From contig NZ_JABMJK010000004.1 in the NCBI RefSeq assembly GCF_013376005.1, positions 434,001 to 498,000 on the forward strand: DNA of 64,000 nt, given 5' to 3'. The position numbers were made by a program, and so were the translations under genes. The DNA comes from Duganella sp. SG902. Lineage in GTDB: Bacteria > Pseudomonadota > Gammaproteobacteria > Burkholderiales > Burkholderiaceae_D. Below the pieces are notes generated by a model. It was not told the origin of the DNA, did not search any database, and was given only the letters and a program-made list of their open reading frames with translations. Below are positions 1-7,738 of the stretch, one piece after another (positions within the stretch are counted from its first letter, which is position 1; each line of letters opens with the position of its first letter).

Positions 1-2
1 TC

Positions 3-335
3 ATTGCCCGCTATGGCACCTTGGGCCGGGTCACGGCGCCATTCTTGCTGCGCTCAGATAATGGCTTGGTTTTCACCAGCCGCAGCTATACCAGGTTGGT
101 ACGCAGCTATGGCTTACGGCAGGAATTCATCACGCCGCATTGCCCGGAGCAGAACGGCATGGTGGAACGGGTCATTCGAACGCTGAAGGAGCAATGCGTT
201 CACTGTCATCGCTTCGAGAGTTTGCAGCACGCCAGCCGGGTCATCGCTGGCTGGATCGGGTTCTACAACAACCAGCGCCCACATCAAGCGCTGGGGATGA
301 AAACGCCCGCTGAGGCATTTGCGTTAGCGGCTTAA
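3..335 (+). CDS. IS3-family transposase, C-terminal part (cut by window edge)
   Basis: The reading frame is open from base 3 and ends at TAA 333-335. It encodes the end of a DDE integrase-type transposase of the IS3 family, the protein that cuts and joins insertion-sequence ends. Visible signatures are the SDNG motif carrying the second catalytic aspartate, the PHCPEQNGMVER block carrying the catalytic glutamate, and the terminal FYNNQRPHQALGMKTPAEA block typical of IS3 OrfB proteins. The start and the first catalytic aspartate lie outside the window, so intactness cannot be judged. It abuts the AT-richer defence segment, which fits a mobile origin for that segment. The exact IS subgroup is not assigned. 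Confidence 0.9.
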   Translation: MARYGTLGRVTAPFLLRSDNGLVFTSRSYTRLVRSYGLRQEFITPHCPEQNGMVERVIRTLKEQCVHCHRFESLQHASRVIAGWIGFYNNQRPHQALGMKTPAEAFALAA

Positions 336-374
336 GTTGAGCAGGAACCGCTGGGTCATTACATCCGAATGTGA

Positions 375-392
375 GATCTGACCCCGTGCTCC
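375..392. repeat. TCTGACCCCG repeat copy
   Basis: The segment contains TCTGACCCCG. The same core recurs at 7645-7665, 54174-54260 and 63696-63724, always in an intergenic position or at a gene edge. Here it lies between the transposase stop and the end of gajB, at the edge of the AT-rich segment. Confidence 0.45.
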
Positions 393-450
393 TCAGCAAC
401 GAGTGGACTGACTTGCTCTGCAAGCACCTAGACTGTAACCTGTTGGGCGA

Positions 451-1887
451 CTATTTGCCTGGAAGCCCCATGCCGCTGCAAATAAGCGTGAGCGATTTCG
501 ATCCACGAGTCATTGCGACATACAAATCTTTGGTGCCAAGTGAATCGGCATCAAGCACTACCGCATGGTCGTACTCAAGCCCTTTTACCAGTAGTGTAGT
601 GGCGATTAATTTTTTGTGGAGAATAGGTCTTCCTGTGTGTCTGAGATCACGCTGGTATAGATTCGCCGCCTCTATCAAAGTATTCGCCTCACCGTCAATC
701 AGGAGTTTCAATACATTCAGGAAACGATACAGTAAGTCTCGTCGGTATGGCGACGTCTCGGGGCAAGCTCTCAACGCAAGAAAGAATGCCCTTAGGTGGA
801 AGGCCGATGGCGATGTGAGATAGGCATTCGCGGCGATTAATATCGAGGGGTACTTGGTGGTTTTGATTTGTTTTGCGATCTCCCCATTCTTCGTACTAGC
901 AGCCAAAGATTTATCCACGCCAGTAAAACACTTCTTGGCGAAGTCTAAGGCACATAGGAAGCCATCCTTGACCGTTTTCGCTTTCTCAAATTTATTGATG
1001 AACGAGAAAAGTGCCTTCCCCTCAACTTCTTCAATTGAAGAAAAGCGACCAGCCATCGTCCTAGCCAAGAGATGCGTCTTGTTCTTCGACTCTTGGTCCC
1101 CGCCATGAATAGCAATCACCGACGTGTCATGCCCCAAGAAACTAGACAATGTTGAATACTGCTTAGTGCCTAAGAATTCTGGTTTGGTGTAGATCTTCCT
1201 CACACAACTAGGCACGCCATTTCGAAGGTCAATTTGCTGACCAAGTTCCAATTTCTTTCGCACAGTTTTGAGCCAGGCTCCGAGGTCAGAAGCACCCGCA
1301 TTATTCCACCGGTGCGGTATCTCTAATTTACCTAAGCAATCAAAGTGAGGAAAGATTTTGAGATCCCAATCTACAGGCTTTCCACCACCACCAAAATCAA
1401 AGATGGCTTGCAACGGGTCGCCCAAGATGCGGCATGGCATAAACTGCGCTAGTTCAAAAACCAAACTGTGCTGGAGGTCAGAGCAATCCTGATACTCATC
1501 CACATACACACCCGAGTACGTAGACCTGACAATATGGCGGATGAACTCTTTCCCTGGCAATTTCGAGCAGCACACATAAAGCTTTTCCCATTCCTTACTT
1601 GATGGATGTTCGATGTTCCACCCTGACGTTTGGGGGTATGCGAGGCAAAGTCGCAGCGACCAACTGGCAATGGTGTCGACATGGTATTTTGAGGCAGGAA
1701 CACCAAGGACATTCATCTTGGTCTTGATAGAAGCCACGCCTGCAAATGTATGCGTCAAAACTAGTTGACGATGGCCGGCAGCCTTGACCGCCAATGCAAT
1801 CAAATGAGTCTTACCGAAGCCAGCAGGGGCAATGACATAGCCCTTCGTAGTGCACCTACTCAGCGTGATCGCGAGTTCATCAGACAT
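451..1887 (-). CDS. gajB: Gabija system UvrD-like helicase GajB
   Basis: A 478-residue superfamily 1 helicase-like protein. Walker A is APAGFGKT (residues 20-27), motif II is DEYQDC (130-135), motif III is GDPLQAIF (156-163), and the UvrD-type motif VI is VAMTRG (457-462). In Gabija, GajB works with the nuclease GajA in a complex that degrades or blocks phage DNA. The length matches described GajB proteins of about 490 residues. The ATG at 1887 overlaps the 3' end of gajA by 8 nt, implying translational coupling in the order gajA-gajB. Codon use is visibly less GC-rich than the flanks, suggesting horizontal transfer. An OLD-UvrD pair outside Gabija proper is the main alternative. Confidence 0.88.
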   Translation of the reverse strand: MSDELAITLSRCTTKGYVIAPAGFGKTHLIALAVKAAGHRQLVLTHTFAGVASIKTKMNVLGVPASKYHVDTIASWSLRLCLAYPQTSGWNIEHPSSKEWEKLYVCCSKLPGKEFIRHIVRSTYSGVYVDEYQDCSDLQHSLVFELAQFMPCRILGDPLQAIFDFGGGGKPVDWDLKIFPHFDCLGKLEIPHRWNNAGASDLGAWLKTVRKKLELGQQIDLRNGVPSCVRKIYTKPEFLGTKQYSTLSSFLGHDTSVIAIHGGDQESKNKTHLLARTMAGRFSSIEEVEGKALFSFINKFEKAKTVKDGFLCALDFAKKCFTGVDKSLAASTKNGEIAKQIKTTKYPSILIAANAYLTSPSAFHLRAFFLALRACPETSPYRRDLLYRFLNVLKLLIDGEANTLIEAANLYQRDLRHTGRPILHKKLIATTLLVKGLEYDHAVVLDADSLGTKDLYVAMTRGSKSLTLICSGMGLPGK

Positions 1888-3592
1888 GTTCTACCCATGC
1901 CCAGAACTTGTTTAGTTTGATGGCTAAATCCTTCTTGGCAAATTCGGCAGTCTTCCATGCTGGGGCAATCGCCTTGAACCAAAGATCACCTTTGGACATG
2001 CTCTTGAACCATTCAGACTTCTTGGCCGCGATGCCGATGGCCTTTCTCAGATTCGCGCTATCAACCCAGTTGTCCGTACTTTTGTCCAGCTCCATCTTCA
2101 CTGTCAGCCGTGCCAAAACGTGATCACGCACTGGGAAGGCGAATTCAGTTTGCGCAAGTTTCAAGCTCGCTTGAATCGCACTCCAAGGTAAATCCTGAAT
2201 AGCCCGTTCTTCCAGCGACTGCTTTTCACTCCATACCACTACTGGGATTTCAAGCTCTATCAGCTCGGCCTCGTCTGCTGGAGAGAACTGGTCTGGGGCA
2301 TCAGCATCTGCGAGCACAGACACGTCATAGCAAAGAGACTTCAATGCTTTCGCTAGCGCCTTGACCTTCGCCCCTCCCTTGGCGTCGAGAAGTTCAACAC
2401 CATAATAGGCAAACGAATCTTTGCCTAGTTCAATTTGATGATCGTCGAAACCCCTCAGGAAACCAACTTCCGTGGCGCCTTCGCAGACAACTATTTTCTT
2501 CGCCAAGAAAGCTTCCGCATTCAATCTGATCTTGCCTTGAACTTCGTGCTCTTTGAGGCTTTCATCAGCAGCAGAAATGATCTGCACCATCCCGGCTTTG
2601 TTGTGAACTATATAAAGCTCTCTGACAGTAAATTCTCGTAGAACGATTGGCGAATGCGTGGTCAGAAAATACTGTCCGCGCCTGTCGTCCCTAACATGCT
2701 TAATTAGTCGCGTGATTCGGTAGGGCTCAAGCCCAAATTCCACTTCATCAAACAGCGTGACGTGACCGTCTTCCAGTCCCATCTTTTGAATGCCACATAA
2801 GAGCATTCTGCGTGACCCCAAACCCAACTGCCGCAGTGGGATTTCTCCATCGTGGAGAGCGAGTCCCCCAACCTTCAGGTTGATTGAATTAATGTCGAGG
2901 TGAGCCTTATAGGCATCATGAACAGGGACCCCAAGCTCCTTCGCAACCTCTTGCGACTTCACGGCAGCTGCATCAAAATTTTTCAAGGTGAAGGCCCTGT
3001 CTGCATCAAGTGAGGAGCGGGCCGTTCGTGAAGTCTTCGCAAGAAGTTCATTCAAGCTCTGTGCTTCTGTCAGCTTAGCGAGCGCGGTTCCATTAGCCCA
3101 GGAAAGCTGCTTTTCACTGTAGGCGCCGATGAGGCCAACGCTAACCTTGTTTCGGTCCACCGTTTTGAAATCTATACCTTCAGGCTTACTATCACTCACC
3201 ACCTGCCACTTCGGTTCCAGATCCTTACTTACCGTCAGCCTCACAGTTAGAATCCGTTCCAAATGGTCATCTGGTTCTGCGTGGAGCACAAGTTTCTTGG
3301 CGTCCCAACCGCGCAGACAGTGTCCATACTTCGTCAACGAACAGAATTCCTCTACCAACTCACCGATAGAGACTTCAATGACGATGGATTCTTCCACATT
3401 GCACATGTAGAAGTCCGAATCACTGAAGTGCAGATTCCATTGCGGATAGAAGACGTATCTAATCGCCTCCAAAATTGAGGACTTGGTCGAATCACCCTTT
3501 CCGATCAAGCAGAAAATGTCTTCAGTTGGAAGACACCACTCAAGCTCTTTTATTCCACGAAAATTCTTGACCGATATTTTTCTGATTTTCAT
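1880..3592 (-). CDS. gajA: Gabija system OLD-family nuclease GajA
   Basis: A 570-residue OLD-type protein with an N-terminal ABC-like ATPase and a C-terminal TOPRIM nuclease domain. Walker A is GKGDSTKS (31-38), the ABC signature-like LGLGSRR is at 256-262, Walker B TLFDEVEFGLEP at 279-290 and the H-loop TTHS at 311-314. TOPRIM residues are the CEGATE glutamates (about 371 and 375) and the DAD motif (429-431). GajA is a sequence-specific DNA nicking endonuclease held in check by nucleotides and activated when nucleotides are depleted (family knowledge). The start ATG at 3592 follows a GAGAGGG ribosome binding site. It is the first gene of the pair with gajB. All key residues look intact. Confidence 0.9.
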   Translation of the reverse strand: MKIRKISVKNFRGIKELEWCLPTEDIFCLIGKGDSTKSSILEAIRYVFYPQWNLHFSDSDFYMCNVEESIVIEVSIGELVEEFCSLTKYGHCLRGWDAKKLVLHAEPDDHLERILTVRLTVSKDLEPKWQVVSDSKPEGIDFKTVDRNKVSVGLIGAYSEKQLSWANGTALAKLTEAQSLNELLAKTSRTARSSLDADRAFTLKNFDAAAVKSQEVAKELGVPVHDAYKAHLDINSINLKVGGLALHDGEIPLRQLGLGSRRMLLCGIQKMGLEDGHVTLFDEVEFGLEPYRITRLIKHVRDDRRGQYFLTTHSPIVLREFTVRELYIVHNKAGMVQIISAADESLKEHEVQGKIRLNAEAFLAKKIVVCEGATEVGFLRGFDDHQIELGKDSFAYYGVELLDAKGGAKVKALAKALKSLCYDVSVLADADAPDQFSPADEAELIELEIPVVVWSEKQSLEERAIQDLPWSAIQASLKLAQTEFAFPVRDHVLARLTVKMELDKSTDNWVDSANLRKAIGIAAKKSEWFKSMSKGDLWFKAIAPAWKTAEFAKKDLAIKLNKFWAWVEHV

Positions 3593-3787
3593 CGATCCCT
3601 CTCAAACTAGATTTATTTTTTTACCTGACAGTGACGAATACTGAACTCTGAAGTGGATGCTCGAATGAGTCGTAACTGGTGTGGGACATTTGTGGCCGAG
3701 GTCGGCCTTCGGCCTCAACGGGCTAGATAAGCCTCTTTTGGGAGTCTGTTTGCAAGCCTCTTGCTCTAGGCGCTAGAATCACTCTGT

Positions 3788-4447
3788 TCAATTCAACCAT
3801 ACTCCCAGAAGCCGCTCGACATCTCGTATCATTGCTTTCACATCTTCTAGTTGAAACTCATCAGTTTTCCCATGCGCAGCGCTATTGCGGACACCGGCCA
3901 AGGCTGTAATTTGCTTATGTACAAGGCTATTGTATTGGCCCACCTTAGCAAGGTCATCGTTCATTTTGCTAAGTTTGCCTATCGCTATGCCATTCTGTAT
4001 GCAAAGGTCTCTCAACGCGGTCTCCAGGACCACGCCTGCAACTACTGCCGCAGGAAGGTAGTAGCCGCCACGCGCCAGCTCATCGGCTTGTTCAATTTCA
4101 TTCGCGAATACTTCTGACTGGACCAAGTTACGATAGCTCACTAGGTAACCACCTTCGAAGTCTTCTTTGGCAGCTAGAAAGACGCTAACGACGCGCTTGA
4201 AGCGCGTGGGGGAGTCCTCGTAAGATTGGGATTCTTCGGCTTCCACAAATGACTTAAAGTGCTCAGAAGTTTTTCCGCATATTGTGGAAATCAGGTGCCG
4301 GGCCTTTACGCACCATCCAAGAATCAGGTCTTCGTCAATATGAATGTATGCTGACTCATACGAAGAATGTTTGGTAGTCTGAGTGGCAGCAATAGCTTTC
4401 GCCTGCTGCTCCAAGTCGTTGAATCGTTTTTTAAGTTGTTGATTCAT
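3788..4447 (-). CDS. HEPN-like (DUF4145-type) protein of unknown role
   Basis: A 219-residue, mainly helical protein. The C-terminal half holds a segment rich in small residues (GGYYLPAAVVAGVVLETALR), then RNSAAHG, an Rx4H motif of the kind found in HEPN RNases and in DUF4145-like proteins. HEPN domains are common RNase toxins and defence effectors, but many are inactive, so nuclease activity is only an inference. The ATG at 4447 is preferred over an in-frame TTG at 4450. It lies upstream of gajA on the same strand with a 195-nt gap (3593-3787), so it may be a separate unit of the same island. Codon use is AT-richer than the chromosome to the right. Confidence 0.6.
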   Translation of the reverse strand: MNQQLKKRFNDLEQQAKAIAATQTTKHSSYESAYIHIDEDLILGWCVKARHLISTICGKTSEHFKSFVEAEESQSYEDSPTRFKRVVSVFLAAKEDFEGGYLVSYRNLVQSEVFANEIEQADELARGGYYLPAAVVAGVVLETALRDLCIQNGIAIGKLSKMNDDLAKVGQYNSLVHKQITALAGVRNSAAHGKTDEFQLEDVKAMIRDVERLLGVWLN

Positions 4448-4725
4448 CAAGCCGCGGAAGTCGTTATCTATCTAGCACTGGAAAGCTCAGGATACCAGCT
4501 TGCTGGAATGAAAAACTCTCACTTTGTAACCAAAGGAACACCTTCCTTCAAGTGACGCCTGGTGCTCGTGACAGGCTAGTCCGCTAACGGTGGACTGCGC
4601 ATTAAAGTTGATTTGCCACCTTGCCTTCGGCTCGGGAAGGGGCATCTTTCGGGGCATGGTCGAGCATACCAGTATGAATACCAAGTGACGAAAGACCTAC
4701 TTTCGATGATGGGAATCCCCCTCTC

Positions 4726-4765
4726 GAAATGCAAAAAGCCGCCTTCGGGCGGCTTTTTGCATTTC
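4726..4765. terminator. Strong bidirectional terminator hairpin
   Basis: A perfect 18-bp stem (4726-4743 paired with 4748-4765) closed by a TTCG loop. The stem carries AAAAA on one arm and TTTTT on the other, so it can terminate transcription from both sides. It separates the defence segment from the genes to the right. Confidence 0.85.
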
Positions 4766-4779
4766 TGGCGGAGAGAAGC

Positions 4780-4905
4780 AAGCCCCCTGCGGGGCTTGCG
4801 CGGGGGATTCGAAGGGCTTTCCCTACCGGGAAAGCCCTCTCCGAATCGTCCGACTGCCACCGCTACGCGGTGGCGCGCCGGAGGCGCTGCGCGAAGCGCC
4901 AGAAA
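4780..4905. repeat. Cluster of consecutive hairpins
   Basis: Directly after the terminator come further inverted repeats: GCAAGCCCC/GGGGCTTGC, GGGCTTTCCC/GGGAAAGCCC (flanked by an outer GATTCG/CGAATC pairing), CCACCGC/GCGGTGG, and GGCGC-type stems ending near 4905. The rest of the gene-free stretch 4448-4936 shows no credible coding region. The cluster could be a processed structured transcript end or a repeat scar at an island boundary. Confidence 0.5.
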
Positions 4906-4936
4906 AAATTCCCCTAAGCATCATTCCCCGAAAGGA

Positions 4937-6085
4937 TCACAGCTTGCTAACCCCCACCGGTTTCCCCTTCTGCACCTTGGTCAGAAACACCTTATTCAAG
5001 CCTTGATGGTCTTGCGGGCCGAAGGCGATATCGAGTCCGCCCAGGTTGCTGTTCATCTTCTCCAGCGCGGCGAGGAAACTCGCGCGCGTCAGATCGGAGC
5101 CGGCCTTCTTCAAGCCCTCCACCAGCACGACCGCGTCGATATACCCCTCAAACGAGGTGTAGTCGAATTCGCCGGCGCCGGCCGCCTTCATGTCGGCCTG
5201 ATACTGCTTGACGATCGGCAGGCTGTCGTCGAACGGCGACGGCACCACCTGGGTAATGTAGGTGCCCTCGGCGTTCTCACCGGCCGCCTTGATGAAGTTG
5301 GCGGTGCCGACAAACGACAGATTAAAGAACTTCGGCTTGAAGCCGGCGGCATGGGCCTTCTGCACCAGCGCGGCGCAGGCCTTGTAGGTGCCGACCATCA
5401 GCACCGCGTCCGGCTTGGCCTGCAGCAGCGCGGCCAGCCCGGCATCAACGTCCTCGGTATTGCGCAGATAGTGGCCCTCGCCAGTGATGTTCAACTTGCG
5501 CTTTTGCAGCGACAGTTGCAGGCCTTCCTTGCCGACCTTGCCATACGTATCCTCCTGATAGAACAGGCCGATCTTGGTGATGCCGGCGTCGGTCACCAGC
5601 CGTTCGACCTGCAGTTCGATCTCGTTGAAATACGAGGAGCGTATATTGAACACGTTCTTATTCAGCGGCGCGCGCAGGAATTCCGCCCCGGTGAATGGCG
5701 CGAAGAAGGGAATGTTATTGTCGTTCACCAGCGACAGCGCGGCCTTGCTGGTGGGCGTGCCCACGTAGCCGAACAGCGCGAACACGCCATCCTTCTTGAT
5801 CAGCTTTTCGGTGGCGGTGGCGGTGCGCTGCGGGTCATAGCCATCGTCCTCGCTGACCAGGACGATCTTGCGTCCATTAACGCCCCCGGCCGCGTTGACT
5901 TTCTTGAAATACGCCTCGCTGCCCGCCTTGATCCCCTGTCCCAAACCGGCGGTGGGGCCGGATTGGGCATTGGCCATGCCTATTTTGATTTCGGTGGCGG
6001 TGACGCCTGTTTCCGCCAGGGCGGCGGAGGACAGCATCGCGGCAAAGAGAAGTCCCAACAGGGAAAGACGAGAAGTGCGTTTCAT
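4937..6085 (-). CDS. ABC transporter substrate-binding protein, LivJ type
   Basis: A 382-residue periplasmic binding protein of the Peripla_BP_6 (leucine/isoleucine/valine or amide-binding) family. A signal peptide is seen at residues 1-24 (MKRTS...SSAALA). It is followed by the family opening EIKIGMANAQSGPTAGLGQG and the GYVGTPTSKAALSL and FFAPFTGAEFLR segments. Such proteins hand substrates such as branched-chain amino acids or aromatic acids to an ABC permease. No permease or ATPase gene is adjacent, so its partner and ligand are unknown. It ends before the hairpin cluster, and 145 nt separate it from the uridine kinase gene upstream on the same strand. Confidence 0.88.
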   Translation of the reverse strand: MKRTSRLSLLGLLFAAMLSSAALAETGVTATEIKIGMANAQSGPTAGLGQGIKAGSEAYFKKVNAAGGVNGRKIVLVSEDDGYDPQRTATATEKLIKKDGVFALFGYVGTPTSKAALSLVNDNNIPFFAPFTGAEFLRAPLNKNVFNIRSSYFNEIELQVERLVTDAGITKIGLFYQEDTYGKVGKEGLQLSLQKRKLNITGEGHYLRNTEDVDAGLAALLQAKPDAVLMVGTYKACAALVQKAHAAGFKPKFFNLSFVGTANFIKAAGENAEGTYITQVVPSPFDDSLPIVKQYQADMKAAGAGEFDYTSFEGYIDAVVLVEGLKKAGSDLTRASFLAALEKMNSNLGGLDIAFGPQDHQGLNKVFLTKVQKGKPVGVSKL

Positions 6086-6230
6086 GTGTGCCCTTTCGTG
6101 CGCGCCGGACGACCCGGCTGGTTAAAATCCGGGAAATGCAGAATGGAAACTCCGCCCTAAGGTACTCTGTTGAGCAGGACCTTGCAATGGTGCGCACGCA
6201 ACGCCCGGCGCGGGAGGATCCGGGCGGGAC

Positions 6231-6872
6231 TCAGGGCTGCTGCAACTGACCGATCACGCTGGCCACCTTGGTGGTGATCATGTCGACCGCCGGGCCATTG
6301 GCGCCGTGCGGGATGATGATGTCGGCGTGGCGCTTGGTCGGCTCGATGAATTGCTTGTGCATCGGGCGTACCGTTTCCAGATACTGGCCGATGACGCTTT
6401 CGACCGAGCGGCCGCGCTCGGTGATATCGCGCTGCATGCGGCGGATGAAGCGGATGTCGGAGGCGGTGTCGACGAAAATCTTCAGCGACATCATGTCGCG
6501 CAAATCCGGGTCGTACAGGGCGAACAGGCCTTCGATCACGATGACCGGGGCCGGCTTGACCGGAATGGTGCGGTTGGAGCGGTTGTGGATCGTGAAGTCG
6601 TACTCCGGCATGTCGATCGCCTCGCCATTGCGCAAGGCCTGGACGTGCTGCACCAGCAGCGGCCATTCGAACGCTTCCGGATGGTCGTAATTCTTCTGGT
6701 TGCGGACCTCGGGGGGGAGGTGGGTCTGGTCGCAGTAGTAGTCATCCTGCATCACCACCGAGACCATATCCGCGCCAAACGCGGCCAATACTTTCTGGGA
6801 CACAGTGGACTTGCCACTGCCGCTACCGCCTGCGACGCCAATAATAAACGGTTGGAAAGAAATCTTGTTCAT
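6231..6872 (-). CDS. udk: Uridine kinase, copy 1
   Basis: A 213-residue P-loop kinase that phosphorylates uridine and cytidine in pyrimidine salvage. Walker A is GGSGSGKST near residue 15. Family features are QDDYYCDQTHL, NYDHPEAF, IVIEGLFALYDPDLRDM, the IFVDTASDIRFIRRMQRD lid region and RPMHKQFIEPTK. The ATG at 6872 is chosen because the conserved protein begins MNKISFQPF; a longer open frame upstream is the read-through of the neighbouring copy. It differs from the copy at 6911-7552 at about 19 positions by eye, roughly 91 percent identity. Both copies share the same 5' flank, GCCGAATGATACCG on the plus strand. Confidence 0.92.
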   Translation of the reverse strand: MNKISFQPFIIGVAGGSGSGKSTVSQKVLAAFGADMVSVVMQDDYYCDQTHLPPEVRNQKNYDHPEAFEWPLLVQHVQALRNGEAIDMPEYDFTIHNRSNRTIPVKPAPVIVIEGLFALYDPDLRDMMSLKIFVDTASDIRFIRRMQRDITERGRSVESVIGQYLETVRPMHKQFIEPTKRHADIIIPHGANGPAVDMITTKVASVIGQLQQP

Positions 6873-6910
6873 GCCGAATGATACCGTATGCCGTGGCCGT
6901 GCCGGCAAAA

Positions 6911-7552
6911 TCAGGGCCGCTGCAACTGGCCGATCACGCTGGCCACCTTGGTGGTGATCATATCGACGGCCGGCCCGTTGGCGCCGTGCGGAATAATCAG
7001 ATCGGCGTAGCGCTTGGTCGGCTCGATGAATTGCTTGTGCATCGGACGGACGGTGTCCAGGTACTGGCCGACCACGCTCTGCACCGAGCGGCCGCGCTCG
7101 GTGATGTCGCGCTGCATGCGGCGGATGAAGCGGATGTCGGACGCGGTGTCGACGAAAATCTTCAGCGACATCATGTCGCGCAAGTCCGCGTCGTACAGCG
7201 CGAACAGGCCTTCGATCACGATGACCGGGGCTGGCTTGACGGGAATGGTGCGGTTGGAGCGGTTGTCGATGGTGAAGTCGTACTCCGGCATCTCGATCGC
7301 TTGGCCATTGCGCAAGGCCTGGACGTGCTGTACCAGCAAGGGCCAGTCGAAAGCCTGGGGATGGTCGTAGTTCTGCTGGCGGCGGACTTCCGGGGTGAGG
7401 TGGGTCTGGGCGCAATAGTAGTCGTCCTGCATCACGACCGAGACCATATCGGCGCCGAACGACGCCAGCACTTGTTGGGACACCGTCGACTTGCCGCTGC
7501 CGCTGCCGCCGGCGACGCCAATCACAAACGGTTGGAAAGAAATCTTGTTCAT
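6911..7552 (-). CDS. udk: Uridine kinase, copy 2
   Basis: A 213-residue uridine kinase, tandem paralog of the downstream gene, from which it is separated by 38 nt. Walker A GGSGSGKST, the QDDYYCAQTHL motif and the ERGRSVQSV segment are intact. The substitutions between the copies are mostly conservative (K/Q, E/D, I/V), so both appear to be under selection rather than decaying. The ATG at 7552 matches the start of the other copy; a longer N-terminal extension is open but lacks family similarity. This copy lies nearer the shared divergent intergenic region (7553-7738) and probably supplies the promoter. Confidence 0.92.
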   Translation of the reverse strand: MNKISFQPFVIGVAGGSGSGKSTVSQQVLASFGADMVSVVMQDDYYCAQTHLTPEVRRQQNYDHPQAFDWPLLVQHVQALRNGQAIEMPEYDFTIDNRSNRTIPVKPAPVIVIEGLFALYDADLRDMMSLKIFVDTASDIRFIRRMQRDITERGRSVQSVVGQYLDTVRPMHKQFIEPTKRYADLIIPHGANGPAVDMITTKVASVIGQLQRP

Positions 7553-7644
7553 GCCGAATGATACCGGAACCGCGACCCGAGGGCCAAGGCCATGAGCGCC
7601 AAAACACGCCTTGAGCCAAATCAAAAGTGCGGCGCGGATGACGG

Positions 7645-7665
7645 AATGGAGGACCTGACCCCGGA
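7645..7665. repeat. GGACCTGACCCCGG repeat copy
   Basis: The core ATGGAGGACCTGACCCCGG (19 nt) recurs exactly at the right side of the long hairpin at 54241-54259. A shorter form of the core, TCTGACCCCG, lies at 377-386 and in the inverted repeat at 63696-63724. Confidence 0.6.
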
Positions 7666-7670
7666 TTGGC

Positions 7671-7738
7671 GATTGCGCAATCATTTTGCGGAATTGTGTG
7701 CTATCTTTGCACTCCCATCATTAAATGATTGCGCAAAC
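7671..7738 (+). promoter_or_regulatory. Promoter region of the MFS-GH43 unit with a GATTGCGCAATC palindrome
   Basis: A perfect 12-bp palindrome GATTGCGCAATC lies at 7671-7682, and its half GATTGCGCAA recurs at 7728-7737 just before the ATG. Between them TGCTATCTT (7699-7707) resembles an extended -10. The intervening CATTTTGCGGAATTG loosely resembles the site shared by the other xyloglucan promoters, with one extra base. The regulator is not identified. Confidence 0.4.

Noticed and set aside
371..823. 150-codon plus-strand frame opposite gajB
   Set aside because: Antisense to the helicase gene with intact motifs; no start context or family features.
4613..6160. 515-codon plus-strand frame across the hairpins and the LivJ-type gene
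   Set aside because: It reads through the terminator hairpins and then antisense to a clear periplasmic binding protein with a signal peptide.
6231..7619. 462-codon frame joining both uridine kinase regions
   Set aside because: Only the last 213 codons are a uridine kinase; the first part is the other copy read in a wrong frame. The two genes are separate.
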